Positions 20,334 to 32,832 of a DNA stretch of 64,000 nucleotides are shown here, piece by piece (the stretch's first letter is position 1; every line of letters starts with the position of its first letter). This DNA is from Siphonodentalium dalli (Eukaryota > Mollusca > Scaphopoda > Gadilida > Siphonodentaliidae). The notes below the pieces were generated by a model. That model ran no database searches and was not told where the DNA came from. It saw only the letters and a list, made by a program, of their open reading frames with translations. Both the position numbers and the translations under genes were made by a program. The stretch covers positions 126,453,030-126,517,029 of the forward strand of contig CP136067.1 of the NCBI GenBank assembly GCA_032622095.1, given 5' to 3'.

Positions 20334-23300
20334 ATTAAAGGACCGAAGCACGATGGGTTATTTTTGAAGGTTAGTCTATGTGACATCGATATCAACTGTT
20401 TGATCGATTCAGGGGCTACAGTTTCAGTGCTACACTCGTCAGTATACAATCAAATGCCAGATAGCCACAGGCCTCCATTACAGCGCCATGCTGGAAAGCT
20501 CAAGATGGCAGATGGAGAAATGGTAACACCTATCGGATTTGCAGAATTTCCATTGCAAGTTGGTGTATTGGAGTGTCAATGCAGGATGCTAGTTGCTGAT
20601 CTAGACACAACAGCCATTCTGGGCTATGATTTTTTGAACCAAAACGAGTGCCAACTGAATTTTAGCAATTCAACCTTGACATTGAAAGGTCAGGAGTACA
20701 AATGTACCCTTGAGAGTCAGATCAACACAGCATTCAGACTAACTTTGAATGAACCTATCGTGGTTCCACCTGCCTCTGAGATCATTGTTCCAGGCACTAT
20801 GCACAACATTGTGCACCAGGGCAAAAATGCTGTGATAGTAAATGCAAGTAGAGCCATGGAGCAGCGAGGACTCCTAGTGGCTTATAGCATATTTGATACT
20901 TCTAGCAACATAGTGCCAGTCAGGGTAATGAACGTGCACCAGGATGCAAAGAAACTATTCCCCAACATGACACTAGCAGAGTGTGAATTTATTCGCACAA
21001 TATCGATAAGCAATTTATGCACACATGATGACCATGAACTTGATAAACAAGACTCTGAACATTCAGTAGAGGAACTTAAGGGGGGGGTTAGATTGCCAGA
21101 TCATATGCAGGTTTTATTGAAGCAGTGCGGAAGTGCAGTATCGGGGGAGCAGAGAAAGCTGGTAACAAAAATGCTGATGAAACATCAGGCAGTTTTCTCG
21201 AAAGATAAGGGAGACATTGGGAAAACACATCTTGTGGAGCATACAATCGACACGGGCCAGAGTAAGCCAATTAAGCAGGCACCAAGGGGGGTTCCTTATG
21301 CGATCCGTGGACAAGGGGAGGAGGAGATGCAGAGGATGTTAAATTCAGGAGTGATAGAACGATCCAAATCAAGCTGGGCGAGCCCTGTGGTATTGGTAAA
21401 GAAGCGTCAGGGTCCAGATGATCACAATAAGACTGGAATTCGTTTCTGCATTGATTTTAGAAAGGTCAATGAGGTAACTGTGAAAGACTCCTACCCCCTC
21501 CCACGTGTTGATGAGAGCATAGAAGCCCTCAGAGGGTCCAAATTCTACTCAGGGGTCGATTTAGTGGCTCGATATTGGCAAATTCCGTTGGCCGAAGAGG
21601 ACAAACCAAAAACAGCCTTTGTCACCTCAAACATAACATCTAATTCCCAATATCAGTTCCGGGTTATGCCTTTTGGGCTCTGCAACGCTGGGGCGACGTT
21701 TCAGAGGCTCATGGAAGCAGTACTGTCAGGCCTTCAGTGGCACACGTGCGTTCTCTATATCGACGACGTATTGGTGTACTCAAGGTCATTTGAAGAACAT
21801 TGTGAAGGATTGGACGAAGTGTTGAAAAGAATTGGAGATGCTGGGCTCAAAGTCTCCCCAAAGGAATGTCATCTCTTCAAAGAGAAATGTGCTTTCCTCG
21901 GACACATAGTGTCGGAGAAAGGCATTGAACCAGACCCTGCAAAGATCCAGGTAATTCAGATATGGGAACAACCTAAGAAGGTCAAGGACATTAGAAGTTT
22001 CCTCGGTACATGTTCATACTACCGAAAGTTCATAAGAAAGTTTGCTAAAATTGCAAAACCCTTAAATAAATTGACCGAGAAGCAGACTAAATTTGTGTGG
22101 ACTGAAGAGTGCCAAGAATCGTTCCAACAGCTGGAACAATCTTTGATGACCGAGCCAGTGTTACACTATCCGGATTTCACTAAATCTTTTATTCTGGATA
22201 CCGATGCAAGTCACAACAGTTAAGGATCGGTGTTGTCACAAATGTCAGAGGATGGGGAGCATCCGGTTGCCTATTTCAGCAGAACTCTTGCAAAGACCGA
22301 AAGGAGCTATTGCATCACAAGGAAAGAGTTATTGGCTGTGGTAGATAGTGTGAAACATTTCCATACTTACCTGTTCAATACGAAGTTTTTGGTACGCAGC
22401 GATCATGCCGCGTTAAATTAGCTGAGGCGATTCCGCAATCAGGAAGGCCAGCTGGCAAGATGGATTCAGGTATTGGACATGTACGATTTCACTATCCAAC
22501 ATAGGCCAGGAAAGTTACACACAAATGCCGATGGGTTATCTCGGAGGCCATGCACATACTGCAAATATTGTGCCAGAGAACAAATTAAAATTGAGATGGA
22601 AAGTGAATGTCAATGTGGAGAAAATAAAGTTGATAAGGTTGCTCGCATCACAAGAGCCAACGAGGCAGGTAATAAAGTTGTAGCATTAAGTGACAAGCAG
22701 GTCAGTTCGCAATGGATTGTACCCAAAACCAGAGAGGAAGTGGTTAAGGCCCAACGAGGGGACAAAGAGATAGGAGTGGTAATTGGCTGGCTGGAGAAAG
22801 GAATGGAAAAACCAAGGTGGGAGCATGTCAGTCAGTTATCGAGCAAGGTTTAGACCTATTGGGCACAGTGGGACAGACTCTCAATGAGAGAGGGCGTGTT
22901 GTACCGAAAGTGGATTGATGAGGAGAAAGACATTGATATTTGGCAATTAGTGCTACCGACCTGCTGGCGTAATGAGGCCCTTAAGATGCTCCACACTAAC
23001 CCAGAGGGGGACATATGGGTATCAATCGCTTGATAGGTCAGTTGCGATCGAGATTTTACTGGACAGGTTATTACAATTCAGCACATGTATATGTGCAGAG
23101 ATGCCCAGAATGCCAAAAGCAGAAGGTCACAGCGCAGAAACGTGGTGCGATGAAACAATATTTGTTTTGGTGCACCAATGGAAAGGATTGGCATTGACAT
23201 CACAGGCCCTTTACCCAAGTCAGATAGGGGCAATAAATACATATTGGTGGTGCAAGATTATTTCACCAGGTAGACGGAAGCATTTGCAATGCCAGATCAA

Positions 23301-24050
23301 GAGGCAAAAACTATTGTAGACATATTCGTCAGAGAATATGTGTCACGATGGGGCGTCCCACTTCAAATACACACCGATCAGGGTAGACAATTTGAGAGCA
23401 AGCTATTTCAAGCCATGTGTGAAATATTTCACATAGACAAGACCCGAACCACACCTTACCATCACCAGAGCGATGGGTTGGTGGAAATGATGAACATAAC
23501 TATCAAAGAAATGATTAGAAAGTATATACATCAATCCCAAAAAGATTGGGATGAGTATGTACTGTTGGTAATGTTAGCATATCGGGCATCCATCCATGAA
23601 AGTACTGGGTTCTCTCCAAGTCTCATGATGTTGGGTAGAGAAATGAACTTACCGATTGATACATTATATTCAACAGTTCATATTGACCGCAAAGCATATC
23701 AGGCTGAGGCAAACAACCCAGTACCTGACTATATCCACGACCTTTTGAAGCGATTTGATGTGGGGCATGAGATAGCGAGAGAGCAAGGGCGAAAGGCGAG
23801 TGACAGAAAGGGAAATTATGATTTGGAAGGTGTGAGAGACACAGAGACTTTGAAAGTTGGCGATGCATTGCTATTACGAGTGACGCATGTGGGGAAAGGC
23901 CTGTCAAGAAAGCTGGTGAGAAAGTATGATGGCCCATATACCATCACTGAAAAACTGTCCGATTTACTAGTTCGATCGAAACGCAGCCCAAATACCAAAC
24001 CAAGGTGGTGCATATAGATAGAGTAAAGAAATACTTCGGGAAAGTGAAAC
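20334..24050 (+). pseudogene. pol: Pol of element B, multiple stops and frameshifts
   Basis: Protease with DSG (20406-20414), RT with YIDD (21756-21767), RNase H, and integrase with zinc-binding and catalytic motifs are all recognisable. Lesions seen: TAA at 22221 in RNase H; TAG at 22419 where the family has Trp; TAG at 22851; a frameshift near 22990-23012 between the two His of the integrase zinc domain; a return shift near 23160-23180; TAG at 23271, again at a conserved Trp; a frameshift near 23960 before the C-terminal basic tail. The segment 20334-22220 (protease through RT) is fully open. The copy cannot make a full polyprotein. Confidence 0.92.
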
Positions 24051-24222
24051 GGTGGTTCGTGGGAGGAGAGAGAATGAAGTTGAGAGTGCAGAAATAGAAT
24101 CTGAGAGAAAGTGGTGGAGAGAACGGTAGTACGATGTACGATTGTTTCATCCATATCCACACACAGACCAATACAGTGTTTTTTTTTTCATCCACAGTAC
24201 TCCAATACCAAGGGTCATCAAT

Positions 24223-25318
24223 GACGGTGTATACATGTGTCACGAGTGCGACAAGAAATTCGACGACAGAGACAAAAGGAGTCGGCATCAACGGGAGCGC
24301 ACGGACCGACCATAGATTGCTACCATTGCAACTACTGTGTTAGCATCAGCAGGCAGTACATGATGACCGCACACGTCAAACGCAGGCACCCGATGCTTCG
24401 GGAGGTATTACCGGATCCCCATGCAAAGGAAGCACGCTGAAAATTTAGGAAAATACAAGAGGAGGCACCGAAGACGGTTGACACGCCTAAAATAAAGAGC
24501 GTCATAACGCGAAAGGATGTTGTGATCAGCGCTGGTTGCGACAAATCTCCGGTTGTGAGCAGTTTGGATGGACCAGCTAATAGTTGGGACGAGGAGCCCT
24601 TAATGCTTCTGGCAACAGCTGAAAGTGTTGCCCCACTACCAGAGGACTTACTCAGCAGTTTTATGTTAGAGGCTGGATTATTCACAGATCTTCTATCGGA
24701 CACGCACGTAACGCAGAATAAACCGGACACACACATAACCCTACCCGAATCGGACACGCACGTTACGCAGATATCAACGGCAACTAGCACAGAAACAGTG
24801 TTAACGTCACAGAAAGGCATGAACACCGAGACAGAGGTGAAAATGACAACAGAAAGAGGAATAACACAGATGCCGAGTACATCCCCCCAAGTGAGCCGAC
24901 TATCAGTGCCTCGTTGGACAGCGAGATCAGTTTGCCAAAACCCTTCAAGAGTTTTGAACAGCTGGCGAGTGACCCTCGATTTTTCTTTATCGGGGCTCCC
25001 AGCGCATATATGGATGGGCATACGGCTCAACTTTTAAAAGCAGTGAAGACGAAGGCAACAGAACACTTAAACGCTTATAAAAGACGCTTCACACCACAGG
25101 GTTATATGTGTATCAAGAAGGTGGAGAGTGTCACTTTACCCAGTGGCTGGTCGTATAAATTGGAGGAAACGTGGTGCAAGGATCCTCAGTGCACCATCAA
25201 CAGGGATGCGGAAGTTCAGGTTGCACCTCAGCCACCGTCTACCCCGAAGAATTTGAAGGTTAATCCTTTCCGGGAGCAGACTGAAGCCCTAGACTTGACG
25301 ACCCGCAAGGAGGAATGA
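24223..25318 (+). pseudogene. Post-pol accessory ORF of element B with C2H2 zinc-finger motifs
   Basis: Open segments in shifting frames lie between pol and the polypurine tract. Near 24240-24300 one frame encodes a C-X2-C-X12-H zinc-finger-like motif (CHECDKKF...RH) whose last His is not evident. Near 24318-24385 another frame has C-X2-C-X11-H-X4-H (CNYC...HVKRRH). A Ser/Thr-rich linker follows, with DTHVTQ/DTHITL repeats (24700-24770). The last 134 codons (24914-25318) encode a mixed-charge domain with PRFFFIGAPSAYMDGH and a Cys pair (WCKDPQC). No signal peptide, furin site or transmembrane segment was seen, so I do not call it an envelope. I do not recognise the C-terminal domain. Nucleic-acid binding is a guess from the fingers. 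At least two frameshifts break it. Confidence 0.6.
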
Positions 25319-25419
25319 AGGAAGAAGAAATAACATATTATTAATTGTTAAAATAGATTTTTATTAGATATATATATGTATGTATACTTATGTTAATTCG
25401 GGGCGAATTTTCAGTAACC

Positions 25420-25428
25420 AGGGGGTGG
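25420..25428 (+). promoter_or_regulatory. Polypurine tract of element B
   Basis: AGGGGGTGG directly precedes the TGTAGCG start of the 3' LTR. One T interrupts the purine run. Confidence 0.7.
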
Positions 25429-25791
25429 TGTAGCGAAGTCGCTATATTTAATAAATATAATTTATTCTCGTTTCGGTTTTGCGGCACCGTAGTTTTAAAA
25501 GTCACAGTTTTGTCATCTTTTCGTCGCTAATTCACCTCATTCTATTCGTAACACTCACTTCACGTTACATCTTTTAGTTAATCATTCCATGCTTCATTGT
25601 AATATTCATATCCTAATTTCCTAACTTTAATAACTTTCATAATATTCCGCATTATAAGTTAGTAATTCTAATTGTTTTTCCCCTTGGATGTCAACATGGC
25701 CTGGTTCGCCGGTGACGCTATTGCATTGTGGGTAGCTTTAGCTCTCCCAGCTGTCAATGTTTCAACGGGGCAACCACGTGCTCGCGGTAAT
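25429..25791 (+). repeat. 3' LTR of element B, first part
   Basis: Corresponds to 16723-17086 of the 5' LTR, ending at CGCGGTAAT. It is interrupted by the segment 25792-29648. Confidence 0.95.
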
Positions 25792-27194
25792 CCGACCACA
25801 TTTTGTGGTCAGATTCCAATCATATGGTCGGAATCCAACCATATATGGGCATTTTTCAAAAAATGTGGCCGATTTGGGTATTCAAGAATCAAAAAATTAT
25901 TTCAACGAGAAAACATATTTTAGCCGCTTTTCGTGGTTGAGGGTATCCAGTAGATCAGAGGATAGTAAAATGCAACCTTAATCACCTCTAGATCCTGTCC
26001 GAATCAGGTCCAATGACGATGCACACACACCTAGTGTCCCTACTGTTGCCATTATGTTTTTCAATGTAAATACGATTTTGAGTGATATAGAGGTGGAAAA
26101 TAACATATGCGCAACGTGTGCATAGTGTGGTAATCAGAATTTGCAAAAATAAACACCAAAATATGATGAGTATAAGGAGTTATGATAATGTATATGTGAT
26201 ATGTATAAATTTCCGATATCCAGGTATCGAGTTTTCTCGACCTGGAATGGTGTGCATTTCTGTTTGATTATGGCCATATATTTTTCCGAAGATTAAGGTA
26301 AATACTCCACAATTCTATCGGGATGAGGGAATCCAATTCAAATTAATCTCGATACGACAGAAAAACTCGACGGTAACAGATGGGACAAGCCAATAACAGG
26401 AGAGACACTTGACATAACAGAAGGGACAGTTTTATTATGAACATACTTGTGGAAACATTATTTCCAACAATAAAACAAAATGTCACTTTCCATAAGTGAA
26501 CGAGACCCAACTGGACCAAATGCGTACCAGACCTGGAAACAAAATGTATTAAACGATAGGCTGATGCATATTAGCCTATCATTTGGTAACAGGTAGGACT
26601 GGTAGTAACAGGAAGGACACATATATACCAAATGTGACCAACAACACAATATAGTATGCGATCCGGAATAGGATAACTAAAAGCTAACGTTCTGATCGTC
26701 AAATATAGGTGCAATTGATGAAATTTATGACATACACGCCGCAAATGGTCTCCGGTAACAGGAAGGACATTAGCGTAACTATAGGATATTGGCAATTCAT
26801 ATTTGTTGTCAGACTATAACCGTGGATTTATTTTTCGTATGATGTATTATTGCAGAACTGTGTGATACATGCGTACATCTGTTGTATCGTGAACAAAATA
26901 TGTTTTGTTTGAAATTCCACTAATCAGGGGGAGGGGTCAGGAAAAAAATTCCGGATGCTAGGCGCTTTTTTATTTTTCTGCCCTGTTGGTACTCACCACC
27001 CCCTAAATTTTTTCCCATTCTGTGATAGGGATCCACCCCTCCAAACTGCTTCAAATGACTATTTACTCAGTTCTCATGATCTTATCTGATCAAAGTTCCA
27101 TATAATGATTATAGAAGCATTCCTTCTTTTATTTACCAACAAGACTAATGTTTCAAAACAAGTCTCCAATAAATGTGGGCTGTATGGTATGCTG

Positions 27195-27480
27195 GTGGAT
27201 TGACATTTAAAGTCCAAGATGGCAATGTTTGGTTGAAACAAATTTTGGGGAAAAACATGGAGGCTCCCTTCTAGAGGTCACTTCGAAGATCCATATGAAG
27301 TTTTGGTGACGATTGGATGAGAAATGTAACCTGCAAAGTGCGCTAAAGGATTTGGTCATACAAAGAGTAAAATCCAAGATGGCTGCCAGCGGCCATATTT
27401 TTCATAAAAAAGTCATTCAAATTTGGCAAATCCCATCTAGAGGTGACCCCAGATCTATATACCGAATATCGTTGAAATCG
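27195..27480 (-). repeat. Dispersed repeat, AACATGGCTGCC family, inverted copy
   Basis: Blocks TCCAAGATGGCTGCCAGCGG, ATCCATATGAAGTTTTGGTG and GATTGGATGAGAAATGT are inverse to the order seen at 12690-13065. It lies inside the nested insertion. Confidence 0.75.
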
Positions 27481-27947
27481 GTCAAAGTTTGTTCTAACAC
27501 CTTTGTTTTATTTTATTATGTTTTTTAGAATATTCTATTTTTATTTGAAGAGTTCATTGAAGAGTTTACATTTTTTTTAAGAATCTATTTTTGTGTTGTT
27601 TTCATTTATATCAGGTTGAATAAATCATTTTTATTAGAACTATTTAAATCTGAGCCTTTCCGTGTCAATGTGCATTGATAGATCCTTGATGAAAACATTT
27701 AGCAAGCTGACCTTTTTATTGCCACTTGGTGTCATCCATCATTATTAACTGATGGTGAACTCAAACCCCCCTACCAAGAGTTAAGTACATACCTATTACA
27801 TATATGTAATAGAAGCATTCTTAAAACCTTATGTCCCATCATTTTGAAGACAATTGATTCGAGGAAAAGAGTTACAGGGCCAGGACAAAATGTGTCAGTC
27901 GGGCTGCTGAAAGATTCACCCACCCACCCGCCTAGTGTTCGGAAAAC

Positions 27948-27966
27948 ACCCCCCCCCCCCCCCACC
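27948..27966. repeat. Poly-C tract
   Basis: About 17 C residues, prone to assembly error. Confidence 0.8.
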
Positions 27967-29648
27967 TGCTGTAACTGGCTTTAAAATAAATTTTGATTTG
28001 GTTACTAGACAGGTTTAGATTGAACAACTTCTGACGTCTGCAGCATTGCAGGTGGTCATGTACAATGGTAGTGCACCTTTTACTACTAGTATGTTGATAG
28101 CTAATATCCAGTTAACACCGTTTGCTCATTGCTATTTGTTTACACACGAGTAGCGGTCTCGTTAAATACTGATTATAGTAAACTCTGTATATTTCGTGTA
28201 TGTCGTAGATGAATAATGGAATCGCTGCGGAATGATGGAGATACTTTGTTTGGAATTAGAATATAGTACCTCACAATTAAATGACTTTGTACATACATGT
28301 ACATGTACCTTATGCATGACCGCAGTAATTCAATTTCGTGAGTTTTTGAAATCATAGCATATCAGCAGGTCTACCAGCATCATAGCATATTAGCAGGACC
28401 AATTGATCAGGTGTGCATGTGTCTATATCTGACAGTTTACACGGGTTTGTGTTGGGCATGGGAATTGGCCCTAAGTGAATTTATGTGAAAACTGTTTGAT
28501 CATTGCAAATGAGCACGTATACTTTCATTTACTGGATCTCAATCAAGTATAATAGAAAACATTCTATATCAAAATGAGTGTGTGGAAGACAGAAATTGGA
28601 AGGCGTTCTGCAAGGAAATACAAATATATGTCAATTCACTGCCAAAAATAACAACTGTGTAATATATTGTCACTGCTGTTACCGCAATGTCCCTCCTGTT
28701 ACCACATCCAGCATTATCTGACTGAGACAGGAATGATGAGTAAAATCTGTGAAAATATTGATGTTATAAGCCAGGAACCAGAGCATGGTGATGTCAAAAT
28801 CATTACGACATGCAAACTAATACTTACTCATGCCATTTGTTTTAATTTTGTCCATGCTGTTACCAAAGTGTTCCCTACTGTTACAATTTAAACGGTAACA
28901 GTAGGGACGGTAACAGTAGGGACGTTTCGGGTTTATAAAGGGGATTCCCACCGGTCGTCCATTGTTATATAACAAAATGTATGTGTTGCCCCACGGGGAT
29001 CACATTGGACAAAACTAAGAAGAGAAACATTTGTATAATAATAAGCTCACAGACCTGTATTATCGGTAACAGTAGTGACACACTCCCAATGTACTCACCT
29101 GTCTGATGAATGATACTGTCAATTACGGGCAAATTAATTGCACCGAACAGCGGATAACAGTTGTTTAGCCATGTGTATTGATGAGTAGTACTGGAAACCA
29201 ATTTGCACTTCCTCATTCGCCAATGCCAGGACTGTTGTATTATGTGTTTCTCTCTTGGTAACAGTAGGGACCACCAATCGTGGGACAGTTTTGTGACCTA
29301 AATTATGTTACTTGACTTGGTAAACATTGTGCGTATTTTGTGATTTTATGATCAGACGTGTTACATATGATGCAAATTGTCTAATAAAGTGGTATTTAAT
29401 GGTCATATTTTATACAAAAATGTCTGTTTTTGAGGAGATTTCGGAAAATGGGACAGGCATAATTGGCCATTTTGGCCATATTACGAGCCTCTGGATTGTA
29501 GAGTTATCAAGGAGCGGATGATATAGGGTCTGCAACAAGTCGACCCCATCCCATATTATATCTCAAAATAAAAAAATGTGATCATTAATAAACTTTTCTA
29601 AAAATAAATGGTGATGGACAGAAACAGGCCACTTTTTTTGAAATGCCC

Positions 29649-30271
29649 ATATATATGGTCGGAATCCAACCATATGGTTGCCTACTATAAAAGCTAGGCA
29701 ACCACTTCCGGTGGTGGGCACTTAGTAACGACTATTTCGAGATAGCAATCAGAATATTGTAACGTCAACAGAGACGAACTTCTGACCTAATTATGCCAAA
29801 AAGGTGTTTGTAAACATTATTTGGATGATTACATTGGGCGCATTTACAGGGCTTTCAGGCTCCAGATAGTCAGTTTAGTTGGAAATAGTTGGAAAGAGAT
29901 ATAAATCATTTGACAAGGTTTATTGAAAGAGACAACCTCTGAAATGTATAAATTAGCAAACCGCGATGACATCCACATGTTAATTGCTATATATTGAATT
30001 GATTATATTTATTCAATCATCAATCCTGCTGTATGAGGGGAATATTATTATTCATATAAACATGATCATTACTCCTACAAAGTGTGGACTCTAGATCCAT
30101 TTACACAATTATCCCTAAGGGCTGAAGTAGATAGTGCAGGTCCCTATTTTACCCCCATGGGCTCATCGTAATAGGGTACCAAGAAGATACAATAACGAGT
30201 ATAAGAAGTAGTAAAGGGTCACACGCTACCGAAACTATCCATAAAAGGACCCTATACCCAAGCTCGTTAAA
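29649..30271 (+). repeat. 3' LTR of element B, second part
   Basis: Aligns with 17087-17709 over an equal 623 bp. The terminal CA is mutated to AA. Confidence 0.95.
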
Positions 30272-30490
30272 ACTAAATAACACATTTAATTTAATCACAA
30301 CTTTTAAACTTCAGTTTGCGAAATCTCAATAATAGGGATCTCATTTGGACTCGGCTGGGGTGCCGTGTAATCGGACATGTGATGGTGACAGACAAAGGCT
30401 TTGTTGCCGGTGTAGGACCGTGTCTGCATGTGCATTCCATGACTAGTTATAGTCGGATTAAAAAATGTGCTTACATGTACATGTATGATA

Positions 30491-31226
30491 TTAACTCTTT
30501 ACATTCCATAAGCGTCCCTGGACGCTTTGCACTATTTTCCCCATAAGCGCATGTGGACGCCTCGCAGCATATCCCTAGAAGCGCATAACAGCGCGTTACC
30601 ACACTAGGCCCATACTGTACTAATGAGTTCGCCCATATGCCCCCCCCGATAGTTTCTATTCGAGACCGCCCGGTTATGTCGAATCGTTATTTGCCTATCT
30701 ATCCAATAAACGTGACACCGTGGGCATCGCGCGCGAAACATGCTGTGTTACTTGGGGTTTATATTGGGGACAGACATCAGTGGTACCATTCTAAGTATTT
30801 ACGAACAACATGGCTGCAAAATTTTCGAAACAGCAAGTGATCGACATGTTAATAGGAGATGATAGCGATTTTAGCGGAGATTGCGGTTTCTCGTCATCAG
30901 AAGATTCAGACGACGATTACTCTCCCCCTGCTACCAGCGACAATGTGACCTCCATCGCCGATAGCAGCTTGAATACTAACCCGATTGGCTGGTCAAATAA
31001 ACTTCAGCCATTTACCCAAAGGACATGACCAGTTATACCAGACGAATTCGATACTGATACAGCAACAGCTTTGGACTATTTCAATTTGATGTTCTCGCCA
31101 TCGAAGTATGCCGAAGTAGCCAGGCATACTAACAACTATGCCAAGTGGAAAATGGAAGAATATATAGTGCATGGACATCATCGAGAACCCAATGTGTATC
31201 GACTGTATATTGATAAACTCAGTTAA
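30491..31226 (+). pseudogene. piggyBac-like element, 5' fragment with broken transposase
   Basis: A TTAA at 30491, the piggyBac target, is followed by a region with a short inverted repeat (GCGTCCCTGGACGC). An ATG at 30810 opens 72 codons with an acidic Ser/Asp stretch (SSSEDSDDDYSPP), then TGA at 31026. The same frame continues 66 more codons to TAA 31224. After the stop it shows a TALDYFNLMFSP...HTNNYAKW pattern like the start of the DDE_Tnp_1_7 domain of piggyBac transposases. Those proteins are about 550-600 residues with a DDD core that is absent here. I did not find the matching right terminus. The N-terminal acidic region is typical of the family. Confidence 0.72.
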
Positions 31227-31773
31227 CATTCAAACTATCCAACTATATTAATTGTTCACGCAACACATTTCATTATATAATTTCAAATTTGGTGAATTGC
31301 ACGATTTTACTCATTTATAATTTCAAACCAAACAATTGTCGACAACACCTGGTCAAATGGTCATGCTAATGCGGTTGGGTCCTGCTGAATTGATATGATG
31401 CTGTTAGGGCAAACTGTGGCTGTTAACAAAAATTACCGTTATTTTATTTTTAACTTGTCTCAATCGCGGTGTTCCGATAATTTGAAAATCCATTATGCGT
31501 ATCAAATTATAACATTCAAAAACAAATTTATTGCGAAATATATTTAAAAAGATACGGGCGGGGTTCGCTGCGGGTATGGTGTTAAATATTCATATCCGTC
31601 AAAAACCACCTTAAACAGAAGGAATAGTAAGATATAGACAGACTTTGTTCTTATGCCAATCATAAATATGGCATAAACAGTGTTATTGTCAATTTGTTCC
31701 CCTTTGTTATGTAAACAAAAGCAAAAACGTTACGTTTCCTGGCTTTTGTTCAGGTCCGGATATGGTAAGCATA

Positions 31774-31945
31774 AAGAGCGTTATTACTTGCGCCAGTCCA
31801 TGCTGGACGCAAGTAATGTTTTCGGTTCGAATCTTTGTCTGTTTATTTGTCTGTTTATTTGTCTGTTTATTTGTCCTTCCGGGAATATAACCGAGATAAC
31901 GGAAGCTGAAAATGAGGCCAATGCGCATGCGTTATTGTTCCAGTA
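31774..31945 (+). repeat. Dispersed repeat, also at 51605-51755
   Basis: Shares a hairpin (CTTGCGCCAGTCCATGCTGG and its return arm), AAGTAATGTTTTCGGT, three 12-bp TTTGTCTGTTTA units, TGTCCTTCC and a GCGCATGCG-like end with 51605-51755. Confidence 0.8.
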
Positions 31946-32832
31946 ATTTTTACGAAGCATTGAAGTTGGAAATTTCAATCATATCCGCGGCTGAATGAGT
32001 GTGAATTTACTGAATTACTGATTACATGTATGTCTGATAATCGTATGAAATTCAGACTTCATGAAATCAATTTAACTATGGCTCAACCGAATCAGAGGTG
32101 CTGCGATACTTAACACAGGAATTTACGAAGATAAGACAAGTCACAAGGTCATGGACAGCTGACGGAGATGTTGTTTGTTTAGTCGCAGCGCTCTGTGAAA
32201 GAGGTCATGTTTGTTGACTGTTTTCTGTTCCAAATTCTGAAATTACACATCGTTTAAATTAATTAAGGGATGTTACTGTTACAATTCCTATTTACGGCTA
32301 TTGGAACTCTTCGTGTTATTAATTCTGAGTTAGGTAAGTCGGATTTCTTGTATTTATCACACAATTTGAGAGAAAATTCCTAATAGGGAATGCTCCAGAC
32401 GGGAGACCAACCACCCACCCATAACAAATAATATAAACACACAATGTAAACATCCGCTAGCACATGCGCAATATGAGACCTGACATGATATTTTACTACG
32501 AATGCAATGATAACGCCTATGAGTAGTACAGTTGCAATCAAAATAATACAAACAATTACCAGATATATATCTTCGTTTAGGCCATGTTTATAGTCACAGT
32601 TGGCAGGGGGGATTTAATTGTGTGATATATTACATATGTTGAAAACTGGTTCACTTGGGACCTATACTTATGACTTGGGCACATATAACTCATTAGAAGC
32701 GATTTTGGGCTCAGTGTAGCCTAAGGCAACTATATGGGTTTTTTTAAATATTAAAATTAGTATCATTCATTTAACTCCAATTTGTATGGGAGGCCAAATT
32801 CACATTTAATAATTAATTGCGCTAAAGCGCAA
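31946..32832. other. Unassigned sequence
   Basis: No gene or repeat recognised beyond short AT-rich tracts. Confidence 0.5.

Larger units (their letters stand above)
26372..29271. repeat. Scattered GGTAACAGtAGGGAC motif, about 12 copies
   Basis: Copies or near copies start at 26372, 26393, 26414, 26585, 26604 and 26754 on the left side. They start at 28893, 28908, 29065 and 29257 on the right side. Inverse copies are at 28689-28703 and 28870-28884. Two copies are directly abutted at 28893-28922. All lie within the nested insertion, in two clusters, 0.5-0.9 kb from the left end and 0.4-1.0 kb from the right end. Confidence 0.75.
25792..29648. mobile_element. Nested 3.86-kb DNA-transposon-like insertion in 3' LTR of element B
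   Basis: The 3' LTR resumes at 29649 exactly where it broke off, so the insert is 3,857 bp. Near its ends TATATGGGCATTTTTC (25842) and the inverse GAAATGCCCATATA (to 29653) form inverted repeats of about 28 bp that run on to GTGGCC. The left side has about 50 extra bases (25792-25841) that include GGTCGGAATCCAACC, the same imperfect palindrome present in the LTR itself, so the true left end is ambiguous. The AT-run flanks hide any TA or TATA duplication. I find no ORF over 76 codons and no transposase motif, so it is probably nonautonomous. Confidence 0.72.
16723..30271 (+). mobile_element. Element B: degenerate Ty3/gypsy-type LTR retrotransposon with nested insertion
   Basis: The 5' LTR (16723-17709) matches a 3' LTR in two pieces (25429-25791 and 29649-30271). 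ACTA precedes the 5' LTR (16719-16722) and follows the 3' LTR (30272-30275), a 4-bp target duplication. The order is gag, pol, a post-pol ORF, then the polypurine tract. I counted about 23 differences between the LTRs over roughly 985 bp (about 2.3%), so it is older than element A. Gag and pol carry several stops and frameshifts, so it is a dead copy. Confidence 0.93.

Noticed and set aside
24332-25030. 232-codon antisense ORF
   Set aside because: It lies opposite the post-pol region of element B and has no domain pattern; a shadow frame.
24223-25318. Envelope gene of element B
   Set aside because: No signal peptide, cleavage site or transmembrane helix; zinc-finger motifs instead.
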